64,000 bases of DNA from Pseudomonas sp. IB20 (GCF_009707325.1 NZ_CP046103.1:1165810-1229809), one strand, 5' to 3'; shown: positions 41,288-51,104, counted from the first letter of the stretch. Notes: generated by a model not told the origin, from the sequence alone. Translations and numbers: made by a program.

Positions 41288-43396
41288 ATGACCAAGACTC
41301 TCCACCACCGTGCCTGCCATCTGTGTGAAGCCATCTGCGGCCTGACCCTGGAAACCACTCAGGCCGACGACGGCAGCCTGGCGATCACCTCGATCAAGGG
41401 CGACCCATTGGATACCTTCAGCCGTGGGCACATCTGCCCCAAGGCCGTGGCGCTGCAGGATATCCAGAATGACCCGGACCGCCTGCACCAGCCCATGTTG
41501 CGGGTGGGCAGTGAATGGCAGCCGATCCCGTGGGATGAGGCTTTCACGCTGGTCGCCGAGCGGCTGGCGGGCATTCAGGCCCGCCATGGGCAAAACGCGG
41601 TGGCGGTGTACCAAGGCAATCCCAGTGTGCACAACTATGGGCTGATGACCCACAGCAATTACTTCCTTGGCCAGCTCAAGACACGCAATCGGTTTTCCGC
41701 GACCTCGGTGGACCAGTTGCCCCATCACCTCACCAGCCACTTGATGTACGGCCACGGCCTGTTGCTGCCGATCCCGGATATCGATCACACCGACTTCATG
41801 CTGATCCTGGGCGGCAACCCGCTGGCGTCCAACGGCAGCATCATGACCGTGCCCGATGTGGAGAAGCGCCTCAAGGCCATCCAGGCGCGGGGCGGCAAAG
41901 TGGTGGTGGTCGATCCACGGCGCAGCGAAACGGCGGCGATAGCTGATCAGCATCTGTTCGTGCGGCCCGGTGGCGATGCGGCGCTGCTGTTCGGGCTGCT
42001 CAACACCTTGTTTACCGAGAACCTGACGCGTGAGAGCCATTTGCCGGTTGAAGGCCTTGAGGACGTGCGCCGCGCGATCGCCGGGTTCACCGCTGAGGCC
42101 ATGAGCCGCCAATGTGCAGTGCCTGCCGAGCAGATCCGCCAGTTGGCGCGGGACTTTGCTGCGGCGGACAAGGCCGTGTGTTACGGGCGCATGGGCGTAT
42201 CGACCCAGGCGTTTGGCACCTTGTGTCATTGGCTGGTGCAACTGATCAACCTGGTGACGGGTAACCTCGACCGAGTGGGCGGTGCACTGTGCACCAGCCC
42301 GGCGGTGGATCTGGTGGCCTCCACCGGAGGCGGGCATTTCAATCGCTGGCAGAGTCGTGTGTCCGGGCGCCCGGAATATGGCGGCGAGTTGCCGGTGTCA
42401 GCCTTGGCGGAAGAAATGCTCACCGAAGGCGAAGGGCAGATCCGCGCCTTGGTGACTGTGGCCGGCAACCCGGTGTTGTCGACGCCTAATGGTCGGCAGT
42501 TGGAACAAGCCTTGGACGGATTGGAGTTCATGGTCAGCATCGACCTCTATATCAACGAGACCACGCGCTACGCCGACCTGATCCTGCCGTCCACGTCGGC
42601 GCTGGAAAACGACCACTACGACACCACCTTCAATATGTTCGCCGTGCGTAACGTCACCCGCTTCAACCGCGCGATCCTGCCTAAGCCTGCGGGCGCGCTG
42701 CACGACTGGGAGATCTTTGTCGGCCTGGCCAAGGCCTTTGCGGCGCAGACGGGCGTGGCGCTTAAACCGACCATGGCACCGGCGCAGATGATCGACTTCG
42801 GGTTGCGCGCGGGGGCTTACGGTGATGCCTCTGATCACAAATTGTCGGTGGCAATGCTGGCGGATCATCCCCATGGCGTGGACTTGGGCCCGCTTAAGCC
42901 CAACCTTGCCGCGCGCATGAAAACCGTCAGCGGCCAGGTGCAGGCGGCGCCTGCAGTCATACTCGCTGACTTGGCGCGCTTCGCCTCGCAACCTGGGCCT
43001 GAGGTGGATGAGCTGCTGCTGATCGGCCGCCGCCATGTGCGCAGCAACAACTCGTGGATGCATAACTATCACCGCCTGGTGAAGGGCAAGCCGCGCCATC
43101 AGCTGCATATGCACCCCGATGACCTGGCCAGCCGGCAGTTGAGTGATGGGCAGCGCGTGCGCGTGAGCTCGCGCATCGGCATGATCGAAGTGGAAGTGGT
43201 GGCCAGCCTGGACATGATGCGCGGCGTGGTCAGCCTGCCTCATGGCTGGGGCCACGGGCGCCCGGGCGTGCAGATGACGATTGCCAGCGGGCAGCCGGGG
43301 GCGAGTGCCAATGACCTCACCGACGAGCGGCAGTTGGACGAGTTATCCGGCAACGCCGCGTTGAACGGCGTGCCGGTGCAGGTAGCCGCTGCCTAA
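41288..43396 (+). CDS. molybdopterin-dependent oxidoreductase (formate dehydrogenase-like)
   Basis: A 702-residue protein of the DMSO reductase/FdhF superfamily. An N-terminal 4Fe-4S cluster is formed by C10, C13, C17 and C50 (CHLCEAICG and HICPKA). The molybdopterin domains follow, with SATSVDQLPHH near the metal site and the C-terminal dinucleotide-binding domain (ELLLIGRRHVRSNNSWMHN). There is no twin-arginine signal, so it is cytosolic. No partner subunits are adjacent. The substrate is unknown; formate dehydrogenase activity is only one possibility. Confidence 0.85.
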   Translation: MTKTLHHRACHLCEAICGLTLETTQADDGSLAITSIKGDPLDTFSRGHICPKAVALQDIQNDPDRLHQPMLRVGSEWQPIPWDEAFTLVAERLAGIQARHGQNAVAVYQGNPSVHNYGLMTHSNYFLGQLKTRNRFSATSVDQLPHHLTSHLMYGHGLLLPIPDIDHTDFMLILGGNPLASNGSIMTVPDVEKRLKAIQARGGKVVVVDPRRSETAAIADQHLFVRPGGDAALLFGLLNTLFTENLTRESHLPVEGLEDVRRAIAGFTAEAMSRQCAVPAEQIRQLARDFAAADKAVCYGRMGVSTQAFGTLCHWLVQLINLVTGNLDRVGGALCTSPAVDLVASTGGGHFNRWQSRVSGRPEYGGELPVSALAEEMLTEGEGQIRALVTVAGNPVLSTPNGRQLEQALDGLEFMVSIDLYINETTRYADLILPSTSALENDHYDTTFNMFAVRNVTRFNRAILPKPAGALHDWEIFVGLAKAFAAQTGVALKPTMAPAQMIDFGLRAGAYGDASDHKLSVAMLADHPHGVDLGPLKPNLAARMKTVSGQVQAAPAVILADLARFASQPGPEVDELLLIGRRHVRSNNSWMHNYHRLVKGKPRHQLHMHPDDLASRQLSDGQRVRVSSRIGMIEVEVVASLDMMRGVVSLPHGWGHGRPGVQMTIASGQPGASANDLTDERQLDELSGNAALNGVPVQVAAA

Positions 43397-43482
43397 GGAG
43401 CCCGACCACCGGGCTGGAATTTTGCGTTACAATGCGCCACCGTGCCGACCTGTGAGTCGCAAAGTTCCAGCCGAGGTGTTCC

Positions 43483-43821
43483 ATGGATATCATCGAAACG
43501 ATCAAAGAGCAGATTGCCAACAACACCATTCTGCTTTACATGAAGGGCGCGCCAAACGCTCCTCAGTGCGGTTTCTCCGCGAAGGCTTCCCAGGCCATCA
43601 TGGCGTGTGGCGAGAAGTTCGCTTACGTGGATATCCTGCAAAACCCTGAAATCCGCGCCAACCTGCCGAAGTACGCCAACTGGCCAACCTTCCCACAACT
43701 GTGGGTAGCGGGTGAGCTGGTCGGCGGCAGCGACATCATCACTGAGATGGCTGCGGATGGTTCGTTGCAAGCGTTGATCAAAGAAGCAGCGGTAAACGCG
43801 GCAGCTAAGACTGACGCTTGA
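43483..43821 (+). CDS. grxD: monothiol glutaredoxin GrxD
   Basis: A 112-residue monothiol glutaredoxin with the CGFS site (C29 in APQCGFSAKA) and the glutathione-binding WPTFPQLW and GGSDII motifs. It ligates and transfers Fe-S clusters, often with BolA. GAGG precedes the ATG. The gene order grxD-bfr-bfd places it among iron-handling genes. Confidence 0.95.
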   Translation: MDIIETIKEQIANNTILLYMKGAPNAPQCGFSAKASQAIMACGEKFAYVDILQNPEIRANLPKYANWPTFPQLWVAGELVGGSDIITEMAADGSLQALIKEAAVNAAAKTDA

Positions 43822-43845
43822 TCCTGTGTAGAGTCGGCCTGCAAT

Positions 43846-43883
43846 AAAAAGCCCCGCTTCTCGAAAGAGAGCGGGGCTTTTTT
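43846..43883. terminator. bidirectional terminator between grxD and bfr
   Basis: GCCCCGC-TT-CTC and GAG-A-GCGGGGC form a stem capped by GAAA, with AAAAA on one side and TTTTTT on the other. It serves the two converging genes. Confidence 0.9.
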
Positions 43884-43903
43884 GTAGCCGGTAGAACTAC
43901 GGG

Positions 43904-44374
43904 TTATTCACCCATCTGCGATTGCAGGTAGTTTTCCAGGCTGACTTTGTCGATCAGGCCCAGCTGGGTTTCCAGCCAGTCGATGTGTTCTTCCTGGTCT
44001 TCCAGGATATCTTCCAGCAGTTCACGGCTGCCGAAGTCGCCCTTGGTTTCGCAGTGAGCAATGGCGGCCTTGAGGTCGCTGTGGCTCTTCTGTTCGAACT
44101 TCAGGTCGCTGCTGATCATTTCCTGGGTGTGCTCGCCGATGTTCAGCTTGCCCAGGTCCTGCACGTTCGGCAGGCCTTCCAGGAACAGGATGCGCTTGAT
44201 CAGCGCGTCTGCGTCCTTCATCGCCTTGATCGATTCTTTGTACTCACGCTTACCGAGCTTTTCCAGGCCCCAATCGTCATACATGCGTGCATGCAGAAAG
44301 TACTGATTGATCGCGACCAGTTCATTGGCAAGGATTTTGTTGAGTTGCTGGATGACTGAGATGTCGCCTTTCAT
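43904..44374 (-). CDS. bfr: bacterioferritin
   Basis: A 156-residue four-helix ferritin starting [20 protein letters not shown]. Ferroxidase ligands are visible ([20 protein letters not shown] and EEHIDWLE). Met52 in [10 protein letters not shown] is the haem-binding residue, so it is a haem-type Bfr. It stores iron as a 24-mer; its partner Bfd is encoded just upstream on the same strand. Confidence 0.95.
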   Translation of the reverse strand: MKGDISVIQQLNKILANELVAINQYFLHARMYDDWGLEKLGKREYKESIKAMKDADALIKRILFLEGLPNVQDLGKLNIGEHTQEMISSDLKFEQKSHSDLKAAIAHCETKGDFGSRELLEDILEDQEEHIDWLETQLGLIDKVSLENYLQSQMGE

Positions 44375-44530
44375 GACTGGGGTCCTGCCCTGTAATAGCT
44401 GCGTATAGGGCGGAGTTTGAGCGGCGAAAACGCTAGTGTCAAACCTAAGTTATTGAATAATAAATGAAAATTAATCGGAATAAGAATGTTTGTGTTCCGC
44501 GTCTTGGCGCTAACTAATTGAATTGCAGGC

Positions 44531-44558
44531 ATAAAAAAACCGGACGCTAAGTCCGGTT
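44531..44558 (-). terminator. bfd terminator
   Basis: Read on the minus strand, AACCGGAC and GTCCGGTT form an 8-bp stem with a 5-nt loop followed by a T-run. It lies directly after bfd and before the bfr promoter region, which shows no other recognised site. Confidence 0.88.
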
Positions 44559-44575
44559 CTTCAAAACACGCCTAT

Positions 44576-44794
44576 TTAAGCGTGCGTAAATTCTGCTGAG
44601 TAGGGGAGCGCGGCCTGGGCTGTTTGCAGCTGCGTCAGGGTTTCCCGTACCACTTGCTTGGCGAGGCAAGCACATTTACCACACTGGCTGGCAACGCCGG
44701 TGGTTTCACGTACTTCCTTGTAGCTGCAGCAACCTTCATAGATTGCTTCGCGGATTTGTCCGTCGGTGACGCCAGTGCAGAGGCAGACATACAT
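44576..44794 (-). CDS. bfd: bacterioferritin-associated ferredoxin
   Basis: A 72-residue [2Fe-2S] protein. The four ligands are in CLCTG near the N-terminus and CGKCAC in the middle, the BFD arrangement. Bfd reduces the haem of Bfr to release stored iron under starvation. A Fur box lies 50 bp upstream of the start, which fits induction at low iron. Confidence 0.93.
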   Translation of the reverse strand: MYVCLCTGVTDGQIREAIYEGCCSYKEVRETTGVASQCGKCACLAKQVVRETLTQLQTAQAALPYSAEFTHA

Positions 44795-44843
44795 AAGGGA
44801 GAACCATCGCGGGTTTAAGGCTTAAGTGCGATGGATCTTAATG

Positions 44844-44862
44844 TTAACGAGAATGATTGTCA
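44844..44862. promoter_or_regulatory. Fur box upstream of bfd
   Basis: TTAACGAGAATGATTGTCA matches the 19-bp Fur consensus GATAATGATAATCATTATC in its GAATGATT core and flanks. The reverse strand reads TGACAATCATTCTCGTTAA. It lies between bfd and the peroxiredoxin gene and is nearer bfd. Confidence 0.75.
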
Positions 44863-45038
44863 AAGTAGATTCGTAGGGTATTGCTGGGTGCTGCCGGCGC
44901 GCTGACGAACGGTTTTTTCAGTGTATGATGGTCGGTCTTCACGAAGCGTGACTGCGTCACAGGGCTGTCGCTTATCTGCGCCAGACTTGGGCCGGTCCTT
45001 TTACTTCAATCGTCACCCCCTACATCAGGAGATAACCA

Positions 45039-45641
45039 ATGAGCGTACTCGTCGGCAAACAAGCCCCGGATTTCGACGTACCAGCTGTCCTTGGCAATGG
45101 CGAAATCGTAGACAGCTTCAAACTGTCTGAAGCCATCAAAGGCAAATACGGCCTGGTGTTTTTCTACCCGCTGGACTTCACCTTCGTCTGCCCTTCGGAG
45201 CTGATCGCTCTGGACCACCGCATGGACGATTTCAAGGCGCGCAACGTTGAAGTGGTAGCCGTTTCTATCGACTCCCATTTCACCCACAACGCCTGGCGCA
45301 ACACCGCCATCAATGATGGCGGCATCGGCAAAGTCAAATACACCATGGCTGCCGACATGAAGCACGACATCGCCAAGGCCTACGACGTTGAGTCCGAAGG
45401 CGGCGTGGCCTTCCGTGGCGCGTTCCTGATCGACGACAAGGGCGTTGTGCGCTCGCAGATCATCAACGACCTGCCGCTGGGCCGTAACATGGAAGAGCTG
45501 ATCCGTCTGGTTGACGCCCTGCAATTCCACGAAGAGCACGGCGAAGTCTGCCCTGCCAACTGGAAAAAAGGCGACAAAGGCATGAACGCTTCGCCAGAAG
45601 GCGTTGCGGCTTACCTGACCGAGAACGCTGGCAAGCTGTAA
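45039..45641 (+). CDS. 2-Cys peroxiredoxin
   Basis: A 200-residue AhpC/TSA-type peroxiredoxin. The peroxidatic Cys51 is in FTFVCPSE and the resolving Cys171 in EVCPANW. It reduces H2O2 and organic peroxides. AGGAG precedes the ATG by 8 nt. A strong terminator follows. The 3' end is overlapped on the other strand by an extended RNase T reading frame. Confidence 0.93.
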   Translation: MSVLVGKQAPDFDVPAVLGNGEIVDSFKLSEAIKGKYGLVFFYPLDFTFVCPSELIALDHRMDDFKARNVEVVAVSIDSHFTHNAWRNTAINDGGIGKVKYTMAADMKHDIAKAYDVESEGGVAFRGAFLIDDKGVVRSQIINDLPLGRNMEELIRLVDALQFHEEHGEVCPANWKKGDKGMNASPEGVAAYLTENAGKL

Positions 45642-46368
45642 GCCACGTTCGAAGCAAAAAAAACCGGCCTGAAATGGCCGGTTTTTTTTTGCGTGGGAAC
45701 CCGTGGAAATCTTCCCAGCCGCCCATCTGCTTCCACCGGTTGACGATGCCGCAGAACAGCTCGGCAGTCTTCTCGGTGTCGTAGCGAGCCGAGTGAGCCT
45801 CACGGCCGTCAAAGTCGATACCGGCTGCCTGGCAGGCTTTCGCCAACACGGTCTGGCCATACGCCAAGCCTGCGAGGGTCGCCGTGTCGAAGCTGGAGAA
45901 CGGGTGAAACGGGTTACGCTTCATGTCCAGCCGCGTCACGGCGGCATTCAGGAAGCCCAGGTCGAAGCTGCTGTTGTGGCCGACCAGGATCGCGCGTTTG
46001 CAGCCATTGGCCTTCAACGCCTTGCGCACGCCACGGAAGATATCGGTCAGCGCCGCTTCTTCACTCACCGCCATACGCAGCGGGTGATCGAGCTTGATAC
46101 CGGTGAATTCCAAAGCGGCTGCTTCGATGTTCGCGCCTTCAAACGGCTCGACGCGGAAGAAGTGGGTGTGCTCCGGGAACACAAAACCCTGTTCATCCAT
46201 GCCGATGGTGGTCGCGGCAATTTCCAGCAAGGCGTCGGTGGCGCAGTTGAAACCACCGGTTTCTACGTCGATGACAACCGGCAGATAGCCGCGAAACCGC
46301 TCGGCCATTGGGTGACGGGAACCGCCACCACTGTGCTCGTGTTCGTCATCGTAATGGTCTTCACTCAC
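45463..46368 (-). CDS. rnt: ribonuclease T with an abnormal C-terminal extension
   Basis: RNase T is a DEDDh 3'-5' exonuclease that trims tRNA and other stable RNAs. Catalytic residues D34, E36, D136, H192 and D197 are all present ([28 protein letters not shown]). The family normally ends at about 220-225 residues. Here no stop occurs there: the frame runs on for about 75 more codons through the peroxiredoxin terminator (KKK from the poly-A) and antisense to the peroxiredoxin gene, giving 301 residues. The true end may therefore be altered by a lost stop, a slippery A9 run or a sequencing indel. The start overlaps the end of pyrC. Confidence 0.8.
   Translation of the reverse strand: MSEDHYDDEHEHSGGGSRHPMAERFRGYLPVVIDVETGGFNCATDALLEIAATTIGMDEQGFVFPEHTHFFRVEPFEGANIEAAALEFTGIKLDHPLRMAVSEEAALTDIFRGVRKALKANGCKRAILVGHNSSFDLGFLNAAVTRLDMKRNPFHPFSSFDTATLAGLAYGQTVLAKACQAAGIDFDGREAHSARYDTEKTAELFCGIVNRWKQMGGWEDFHGFPRKKKPAISGRFFLLRTWLTACQRSRSGKPQRLLAKRSCLCRLFSSWQGRLRRALRGIAGRQPDGSALPCYGPAAGR
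45656..45690 (+). terminator. peroxiredoxin terminator
   Basis: AACCGGCC and GGCCGGTT form an 8-bp stem with loop TGAAAT, flanked by eight As and nine Ts. The rnt reading frame on the opposite strand passes through it. Confidence 0.92.
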
Positions 46369-47411
46369 TTGCTTTCCTCCAGCAGGCGCCAGCGCAGTGT
46401 TTCACCGGCGCGCAGCGGGATAACAGTCAGCTCGCCAAACGGCAGGCTGGCAGGGGCGGTCCAGTCTTCACGAACCAGGGTAATGCGGTCGGTATTCGCC
46501 GGCAGGCCGTAGAAACGCGGGCCATTGAGGCTGGCGAAGCCTTCGAGTTTGTCCAGGGCATTGCGCGCCTCGAACGCTTCGGCGTACAGCTCGATCGCCG
46601 CATAAGCGGTGTAGCAACCGGCACAGCCACACGCGGCTTCTTTGGCGTGTTGGGCGTGGGGCGCGGAATCGGTGCCGAGGAAGAATTTCGGGCTGCCGCT
46701 GGTGGCGGCATCCAGCAAGGCCACTTGGTGGGTGTTGCGCTTGAGGATCGGCAGGCAATAGAAGTGCGGCCGAATCCCGCCCACCAGCATGTGGTTGCGG
46801 TTGTAGAGCAAATGATGCGCGGTGATGGTCGCACCGACGTTGGCCGAAGCCTCGGTGACAAACTGCACGGCGTCAGCGGTGGTGATGTGTTCGAACACCA
46901 CTTTGAGCGTCGGGAACAGTTCGACCACACGGCGCATGTGCTCGTCGATGAAGATTTTTTCGCGATCAAACACGTCCACATCGCCACGGGTGACTTCCCC
47001 GTGGATCAGCAGCGGCATGCCGACTTCAGCCATGGCTTCGATCGCCGGCAGGATCTTGTCGATACTGGTCACGCCGGAGTCGGAGTTGGTGGTCGCGCCC
47101 GCCGGGTACAGCTTGGCGGCGTGCACGAAACCGGTGGCCTTGGCCTGGCGAATTTCTTCAGGCTGGGTGCGGTCGGTGAGGTAGAGCACCATCAACGGTT
47201 CGAAGCGGCTGCCGGCCGGCCGTGCAGCGAGGATGCGCTGGCGATAGGCGTCGGCCTCAGCGGCATTACGCACCGGAGGTACCAGGTTAGGCATGATAAT
47301 CGCGCGGCCAAACGTGCGCGCTACATCGGCCACGGTTTGGGGTAACGCAGCACCATCGCGAAGATGAATATGCCAGTCGTCGGGACGCAGCAGGGTCAGG
47401 CGGTCGGACAT
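46365..47411 (-). CDS. pyrC: dihydroorotase
   Basis: A 348-residue zinc amidohydrolase of pyrimidine synthesis, closing carbamoyl-aspartate to dihydroorotate. Metal ligands are in DDWHIHLRD, the carboxylated-Lys motif [13 protein letters not shown], and GTDSAPH. The ATG at 47411 (MSDRLTLL) is the family start; 20 upstream codons lack homology. It overlaps rnt by 4 nt. Confidence 0.94.
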   Translation of the reverse strand: MSDRLTLLRPDDWHIHLRDGAALPQTVADVARTFGRAIIMPNLVPPVRNAAEADAYRQRILAARPAGSRFEPLMVLYLTDRTQPEEIRQAKATGFVHAAKLYPAGATTNSDSGVTSIDKILPAIEAMAEVGMPLLIHGEVTRGDVDVFDREKIFIDEHMRRVVELFPTLKVVFEHITTADAVQFVTEASANVGATITAHHLLYNRNHMLVGGIRPHFYCLPILKRNTHQVALLDAATSGSPKFFLGTDSAPHAQHAKEAACGCAGCYTAYAAIELYAEAFEARNALDKLEGFASLNGPRFYGLPANTDRITLVREDWTAPASLPFGELTVIPLRAGETLRWRLLEESK

Positions 47412-47567
47412 TGGGGATTCCAGGCGGGTCAATCTGGTGGGAATGCTACCGGAAAAGACTCTTGCAGGCACTCGCTATCAAGTTTTGCAGCAGGTGTCCG
47501 ATATCCCTGGGTATGCCTTAACGACGTATGACGCTTTGAAGTGTTGTAGAAACCAGTGGAGCCGCCC

Positions 47568-48476
47568 GTGCGCCAGCATTATCTAGCCCTGCTCAGTGTG
47601 TTCGCCAGCCTGCCTGCGATGGCACTCACATTCCAGACACGCCTGGAGAACATTGAGTGGAAGGTGGAAGGTGACCAATTCGAGTGCCGCCTGACCCAGC
47701 CGATCACCGATTTCGGCTCGGGTGAGTTCGTGCGTCGGGCCGGCGAGCAGGCGACCTTTCGCCTGAAAGCCTACAACGGCTCCCTGGGCGCGGGCTCGGC
47801 AACCTTATTGGCTGCCGCTGCGCCCTGGCAGCCGGGCCGCGGTGATATCAACCTCGGCGCCGTGCGTGCCGGCAGTGGCGATGTACTCTTCAACAGCTCC
47901 CAGGCCCAGGCCGGGCGGTTGTTCACGGGGTTGCTGGAAGGGCGCAGCCCCACCGTGCGGCATTACGGGCGTGAAGGCGGCTACTCGGAAATCCGTCTGT
48001 TGCCGGTAAAATTCAACAAGGCTTACAACGACTATCAAGTGTGTACCACCAAGCTGTTGCCGATGAATTACGACCAGGTCAAACAGACCGAAGTCGGCTT
48101 CCCCGGCGGTGGAATTGAGCTGGACGCGGCCGCCAAAAAGAGGCTGGACGTGATTCTTGCGTTCATGAAAGCCGACCCCACGGTCAACCACGTCGAGTTG
48201 AATGGCCATTCGGACAACAGCGGCAACCGCCTGACTAACCGTGATGTTTCAAGGCGTCGTGCGCTGGCGGTCATGGACTACTTCAAGGCCAACGGCATCC
48301 AGGAATCGCAGATCACGATGCGGTTCCACGGTGAAAGTTACCCACTGGCGCCCAACACCAATGCCGCCAACCGCGCGCGCAACCGTCGCGTGAATATTCA
48401 GCTCGAACGCGTGGCAGCCCCCGAGAAACCGGCGCCGCAGGCCACAGGCCCGAGTAACCCCGCACACACGTCATAA
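47568..48476 (+). CDS. motY: flagellar motor T-ring protein MotY (OmpA-like)
   Basis: A 302-residue protein starting at GTG, with TGGAG six nt upstream. The signal peptide ends near PAMAL. The N-terminal domain (about 20-150) is the MotY-specific motor-binding part and the C-terminal OmpA/MotB-like domain (about 175-285) binds peptidoglycan (ELNGHSDNSGNRLTNRDVSR). Gene order pyrC-motY-argG matches P. aeruginosa, where the protein is required for motility with MotAB/MotCD. Confidence 0.85.
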   Translation: MRQHYLALLSVFASLPAMALTFQTRLENIEWKVEGDQFECRLTQPITDFGSGEFVRRAGEQATFRLKAYNGSLGAGSATLLAAAAPWQPGRGDINLGAVRAGSGDVLFNSSQAQAGRLFTGLLEGRSPTVRHYGREGGYSEIRLLPVKFNKAYNDYQVCTTKLLPMNYDQVKQTEVGFPGGGIELDAAAKKRLDVILAFMKADPTVNHVELNGHSDNSGNRLTNRDVSRRRALAVMDYFKANGIQESQITMRFHGESYPLAPNTNAANRARNRRVNIQLERVAAPEKPAPQATGPSNPAHTS

Positions 48477-48501
48477 AGTGCAGCCATAAGGTGCGACCAT
48501 C

Positions 48502-48564
48502 GGTCGCCCGTTCGACATAATCTGTCGCTTTATCTTCATTTGCTGTCGCGCCTCTGTAAATTCA
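48502..48564. promoter_or_regulatory. three tandem ArgR-type half-sites upstream of argG
   Basis: GGTCGC (48502), TGTCGC (48523) and TGTCGC (48544) recur at exactly 21-bp intervals in the same orientation. The last fits TGTCGCN8AA fully and the middle one has CA in place of AA. This is the known layout of Pseudomonas ArgR operators, here 55-115 bp before argG. Confidence 0.72.
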
Positions 48565-48618
48565 CGGTTTTGGTCGGTAGAATCGACGGCTTTCCGTACA
48601 ACCCCGTGGAGTGATGGC

Positions 48619-49836
48619 ATGGCCGACGTAAACAAGGTCGTTCTCGCGTATTCCGGCGGCCTGGACACTTCGGTGATCCTCAAGTGGCTGCAGGATACTT
48701 ATAACTGTGAAGTGGTGACCTTCACCGCTGACCTGGGTCAGGGCGAAGAGGTCGAACCTGCACGTGCCAAGGCGCAAGCCATGGGCGTGAAAGAGATCTA
48801 CATTGACGACCTGCGCGAAGAATTCGTCCGCGATTTCGTCTTCCCGATGTTTCGCGCCAACACCGTCTACGAAGGCGAGTACCTGCTGGGTACTTCCATC
48901 GCGCGTCCGCTGATCGCCAAACGCTTGATCGAAATCGCCAACGAAACCGGCGCCGACGCCATTTCCCATGGCGCTACCGGCAAGGGTAACGACCAGGTGC
49001 GTTTCGAGCTGGGTGCCTACGCACTCAAACCCGGCGTGAAAGTGATTGCCCCTTGGCGCGAATGGGACCTGCTGTCCCGTGAAAAGCTGATGGATTACGC
49101 TGAAAAGCACGCAATCCCGATCGAGCGTCACGGCAAGAAGAAGTCCCCGTACTCGATGGACGCCAACTTGCTGCACATCTCCTATGAAGGCGGCGTGCTG
49201 GAAGACACCTGGACCGAGCACGAAGAAGACATGTGGAAATGGACCGTCTCCCCGGAGAACGCGCCCGACAAACCACAGTACCTGGAACTGACCTACCGCA
49301 ACGGCGACATCGTCGCGCTGGACGGCGTCGAAATGACCCCGGCCACCGTGCTGGCGACCCTGAACCGCATCGGTGGTGAACACGGTATCGGCCGTCTCGA
49401 CATCGTTGAGAACCGTTACGTGGGCATGAAGTCCCGTGGCTGCTACGAAACCCCGGGCGGCACCATCATGCTGCGCGCTCACCGCGCCATCGAGTCCATC
49501 ACCCTGGACCGCGAAGTGGCTCACCTCAAAGACGAGCTGATGCCTAAGTACGCCAGCCTGATCTACACCGGCTACTGGTGGAGCCCTGAGCGTCTGATGC
49601 TGCAACAGATGATCGATGCCTCCCAGGCCCACGTGAACGGCGTTGTGCGCCTGAAACTGTACAAGGGTAACGTGATCGTTACCGGTCGCAAGTCCGATGA
49701 GTCGCTGTTCGACGCCAACATCGCCACCTTCGAAGAAGATGGCGGCGCTTACAATCAGGCGGACGCAGCAGGCTTCATCAAGTTGAATGCCTTGCGTATG
49801 CGCATCGCTGCCAACAAGGGTCGTAAGCTGTTCTGA
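48619..49836 (+). CDS. argG: argininosuccinate synthase
   Basis: A 405-residue enzyme joining citrulline and aspartate with ATP hydrolysis to AMP. The ATP loop is [11 protein letters not shown]; the [15 protein letters not shown] citrulline/aspartate motif is present. Length is standard. Upstream ArgR-type sites and downstream terminator define a single-gene unit. Confidence 0.96.
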   Translation: MADVNKVVLAYSGGLDTSVILKWLQDTYNCEVVTFTADLGQGEEVEPARAKAQAMGVKEIYIDDLREEFVRDFVFPMFRANTVYEGEYLLGTSIARPLIAKRLIEIANETGADAISHGATGKGNDQVRFELGAYALKPGVKVIAPWREWDLLSREKLMDYAEKHAIPIERHGKKKSPYSMDANLLHISYEGGVLEDTWTEHEEDMWKWTVSPENAPDKPQYLELTYRNGDIVALDGVEMTPATVLATLNRIGGEHGIGRLDIVENRYVGMKSRGCYETPGGTIMLRAHRAIESITLDREVAHLKDELMPKYASLIYTGYWWSPERLMLQQMIDASQAHVNGVVRLKLYKGNVIVTGRKSDESLFDANIATFEEDGGAYNQADAAGFIKLNALRMRIAANKGRKLF

Positions 49837-49857
49837 GTGACCTCTCGTTGTAAAAAG

Positions 49858-49887
49858 TGGCCCCTTGTTTAAGGGGCCATTTTTTTT
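49858..49887 (+). terminator. argG terminator
   Basis: TGGCCCCTT and AAGGGGCCA form a 9-bp stem with loop GTTT, followed by eight Ts. Confidence 0.92.
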
Positions 49888-50471
49888 GCCTGCATATTCA
49901 ACGCGCTAGCCGCACTACAACGCAGTGTTTAAAAGTTGTTTGGCAAATGTTTATCGGAGTTCAGATTGGAAGTTATTGGATTGTATTTTTGTTTTGGAAT
50001 TTTGTTTTACGTGCATGAATGAATTTTTAACACCTGACATAGGAACTATGTCTTACAGAAGATTCACTATGTACCTGAGAATGGTATGCAAGATGATGAA
50101 AATTCTGTAGGAATTAAGGATGTTAGAAAATATGTTGGATGGAACTAAAAGAGTAGGAGTTTTCTCACCTGTTCATTCGCCTGGCAGCGGCACGCAATGG
50201 GTATTTCCTGAAAGTCATGTGCGTTACGTTTACCTTGCGTCTCAACGGCTGCGGATATTTCACTCAGAATATGTATGCCGCCGGAAAGGTCTGAAAGTCT
50301 CCGTAAAAGCGGACACGTCTGAGTTAGTGTTTTTTTGTAGGCCAATTCCTATATCGTTGTGGGTTGGGTCTCTGCTTGCTGTTGCTTGGGGTGGAACGGT
50401 ATGCCAACTAGGAAACGACTAGGCTATTGTGCTTACTCTAAATAATTCGAACAGCGAAATTGGACTTTCTC
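49888..50471. other. AT-rich intergenic region upstream of a LuxR response regulator
   Basis: This 584-bp stretch is visibly richer in A and T than its surroundings, especially 49925-50120. It holds only weak ORFs. No repeat, tRNA or clear regulatory dyad was found. It may be a long silenced promoter region for the regulator at 50472 or a small foreign insertion. Confidence 0.5.
50120..50422 (+). CDS. hypothetical protein, doubtful
   Basis: A 100-codon frame from ATG 50120 (or 50132) with one hydrophobic segment near the C-terminus (ISLWVGSLLAVAWGGTVC). AAGGA overlaps the first ATG and lies about 11 nt before the second, so initiation is weak either way. No family is recognised. Base composition is atypical for the genome. 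It may be non-coding. Confidence 0.25.
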   Translation: MLENMLDGTKRVGVFSPVHSPGSGTQWVFPESHVRYVYLASQRLRIFHSEYVCRRKGLKVSVKADTSELVFFCRPIPISLWVGSLLAVAWGGTVCQLGND

Positions 50472-51104
50472 ATGAATAAAGTGCTGATCGTGGATGATCA
50501 TCCCGTCATTCGTCTTGCTGTGCGCATGCTAATGGAGCGTCATGGTTATGAAGTCGTTGCCGAGACTGATAACGGCGTCGATGCGTTGCAACTTGCGCGC
50601 GAGCATGTGCCTGATATTGTCATACTGGATATCGGTATCCCCAAACTCGATGGCCTGGAAGTTATTTGCCGCCTGGCCTCTACCAAGCAGGCCACGCCTG
50701 TCAAGGTGTTGGTGCTGACGTCGCAGGCGCCCGGGCATTTTTCCATGCGCTGCATGCAGGCGGGGGCGGCTGGGTACGTGTGCAAGCAGCAGGACCTGAC
50801 TGAGTTGTTGAGCGCCATCAAGGCGGTGCTCTCCGGCTACAGCTATTTCCCTAACCAGGCACTCAACTCCGTGCGCTCCACCATGGGTAACGCCAGTGAA
50901 GCGGATATGGTCGAGCGCTTGTCGGGTCGAGAGATGATGGTGTTGCAGCAACTGGCGCGTGGCAAAACCAACAAGGAGATCGCCGACGGCATGTTCCTGA
51001 GCAACAAGACGGTCAGTACCTATAAGACGCGTCTGCTACTCAAGCTCAATGCACGTTCGCTCGTGGATCTTATCGAGCTGGCCCAGCGCAACGGCCTCGT
51101 ATAA
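50472..51104 (+). CDS. NarL/BvgA-type response regulator
   Basis: A 210-residue regulator: receiver (D9/D10 in VDDHP, phosphoacceptor in VILDIGIPK, Lys in VCKQQD) and LuxR-type HTH (LSGREMMVLQQLARGKTNKE, VSTYKTRLLLKL). The architecture resembles BvgA/EvgA/FimZ. No kinase gene is adjacent, so it is an orphan. The gene is preceded by a 584-bp AT-rich region and followed by a terminator hairpin. Confidence 0.88.
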   Translation: MNKVLIVDDHPVIRLAVRMLMERHGYEVVAETDNGVDALQLAREHVPDIVILDIGIPKLDGLEVICRLASTKQATPVKVLVLTSQAPGHFSMRCMQAGAAGYVCKQQDLTELLSAIKAVLSGYSYFPNQALNSVRSTMGNASEADMVERLSGREMMVLQQLARGKTNKEIADGMFLSNKTVSTYKTRLLLKLNARSLVDLIELAQRNGLV

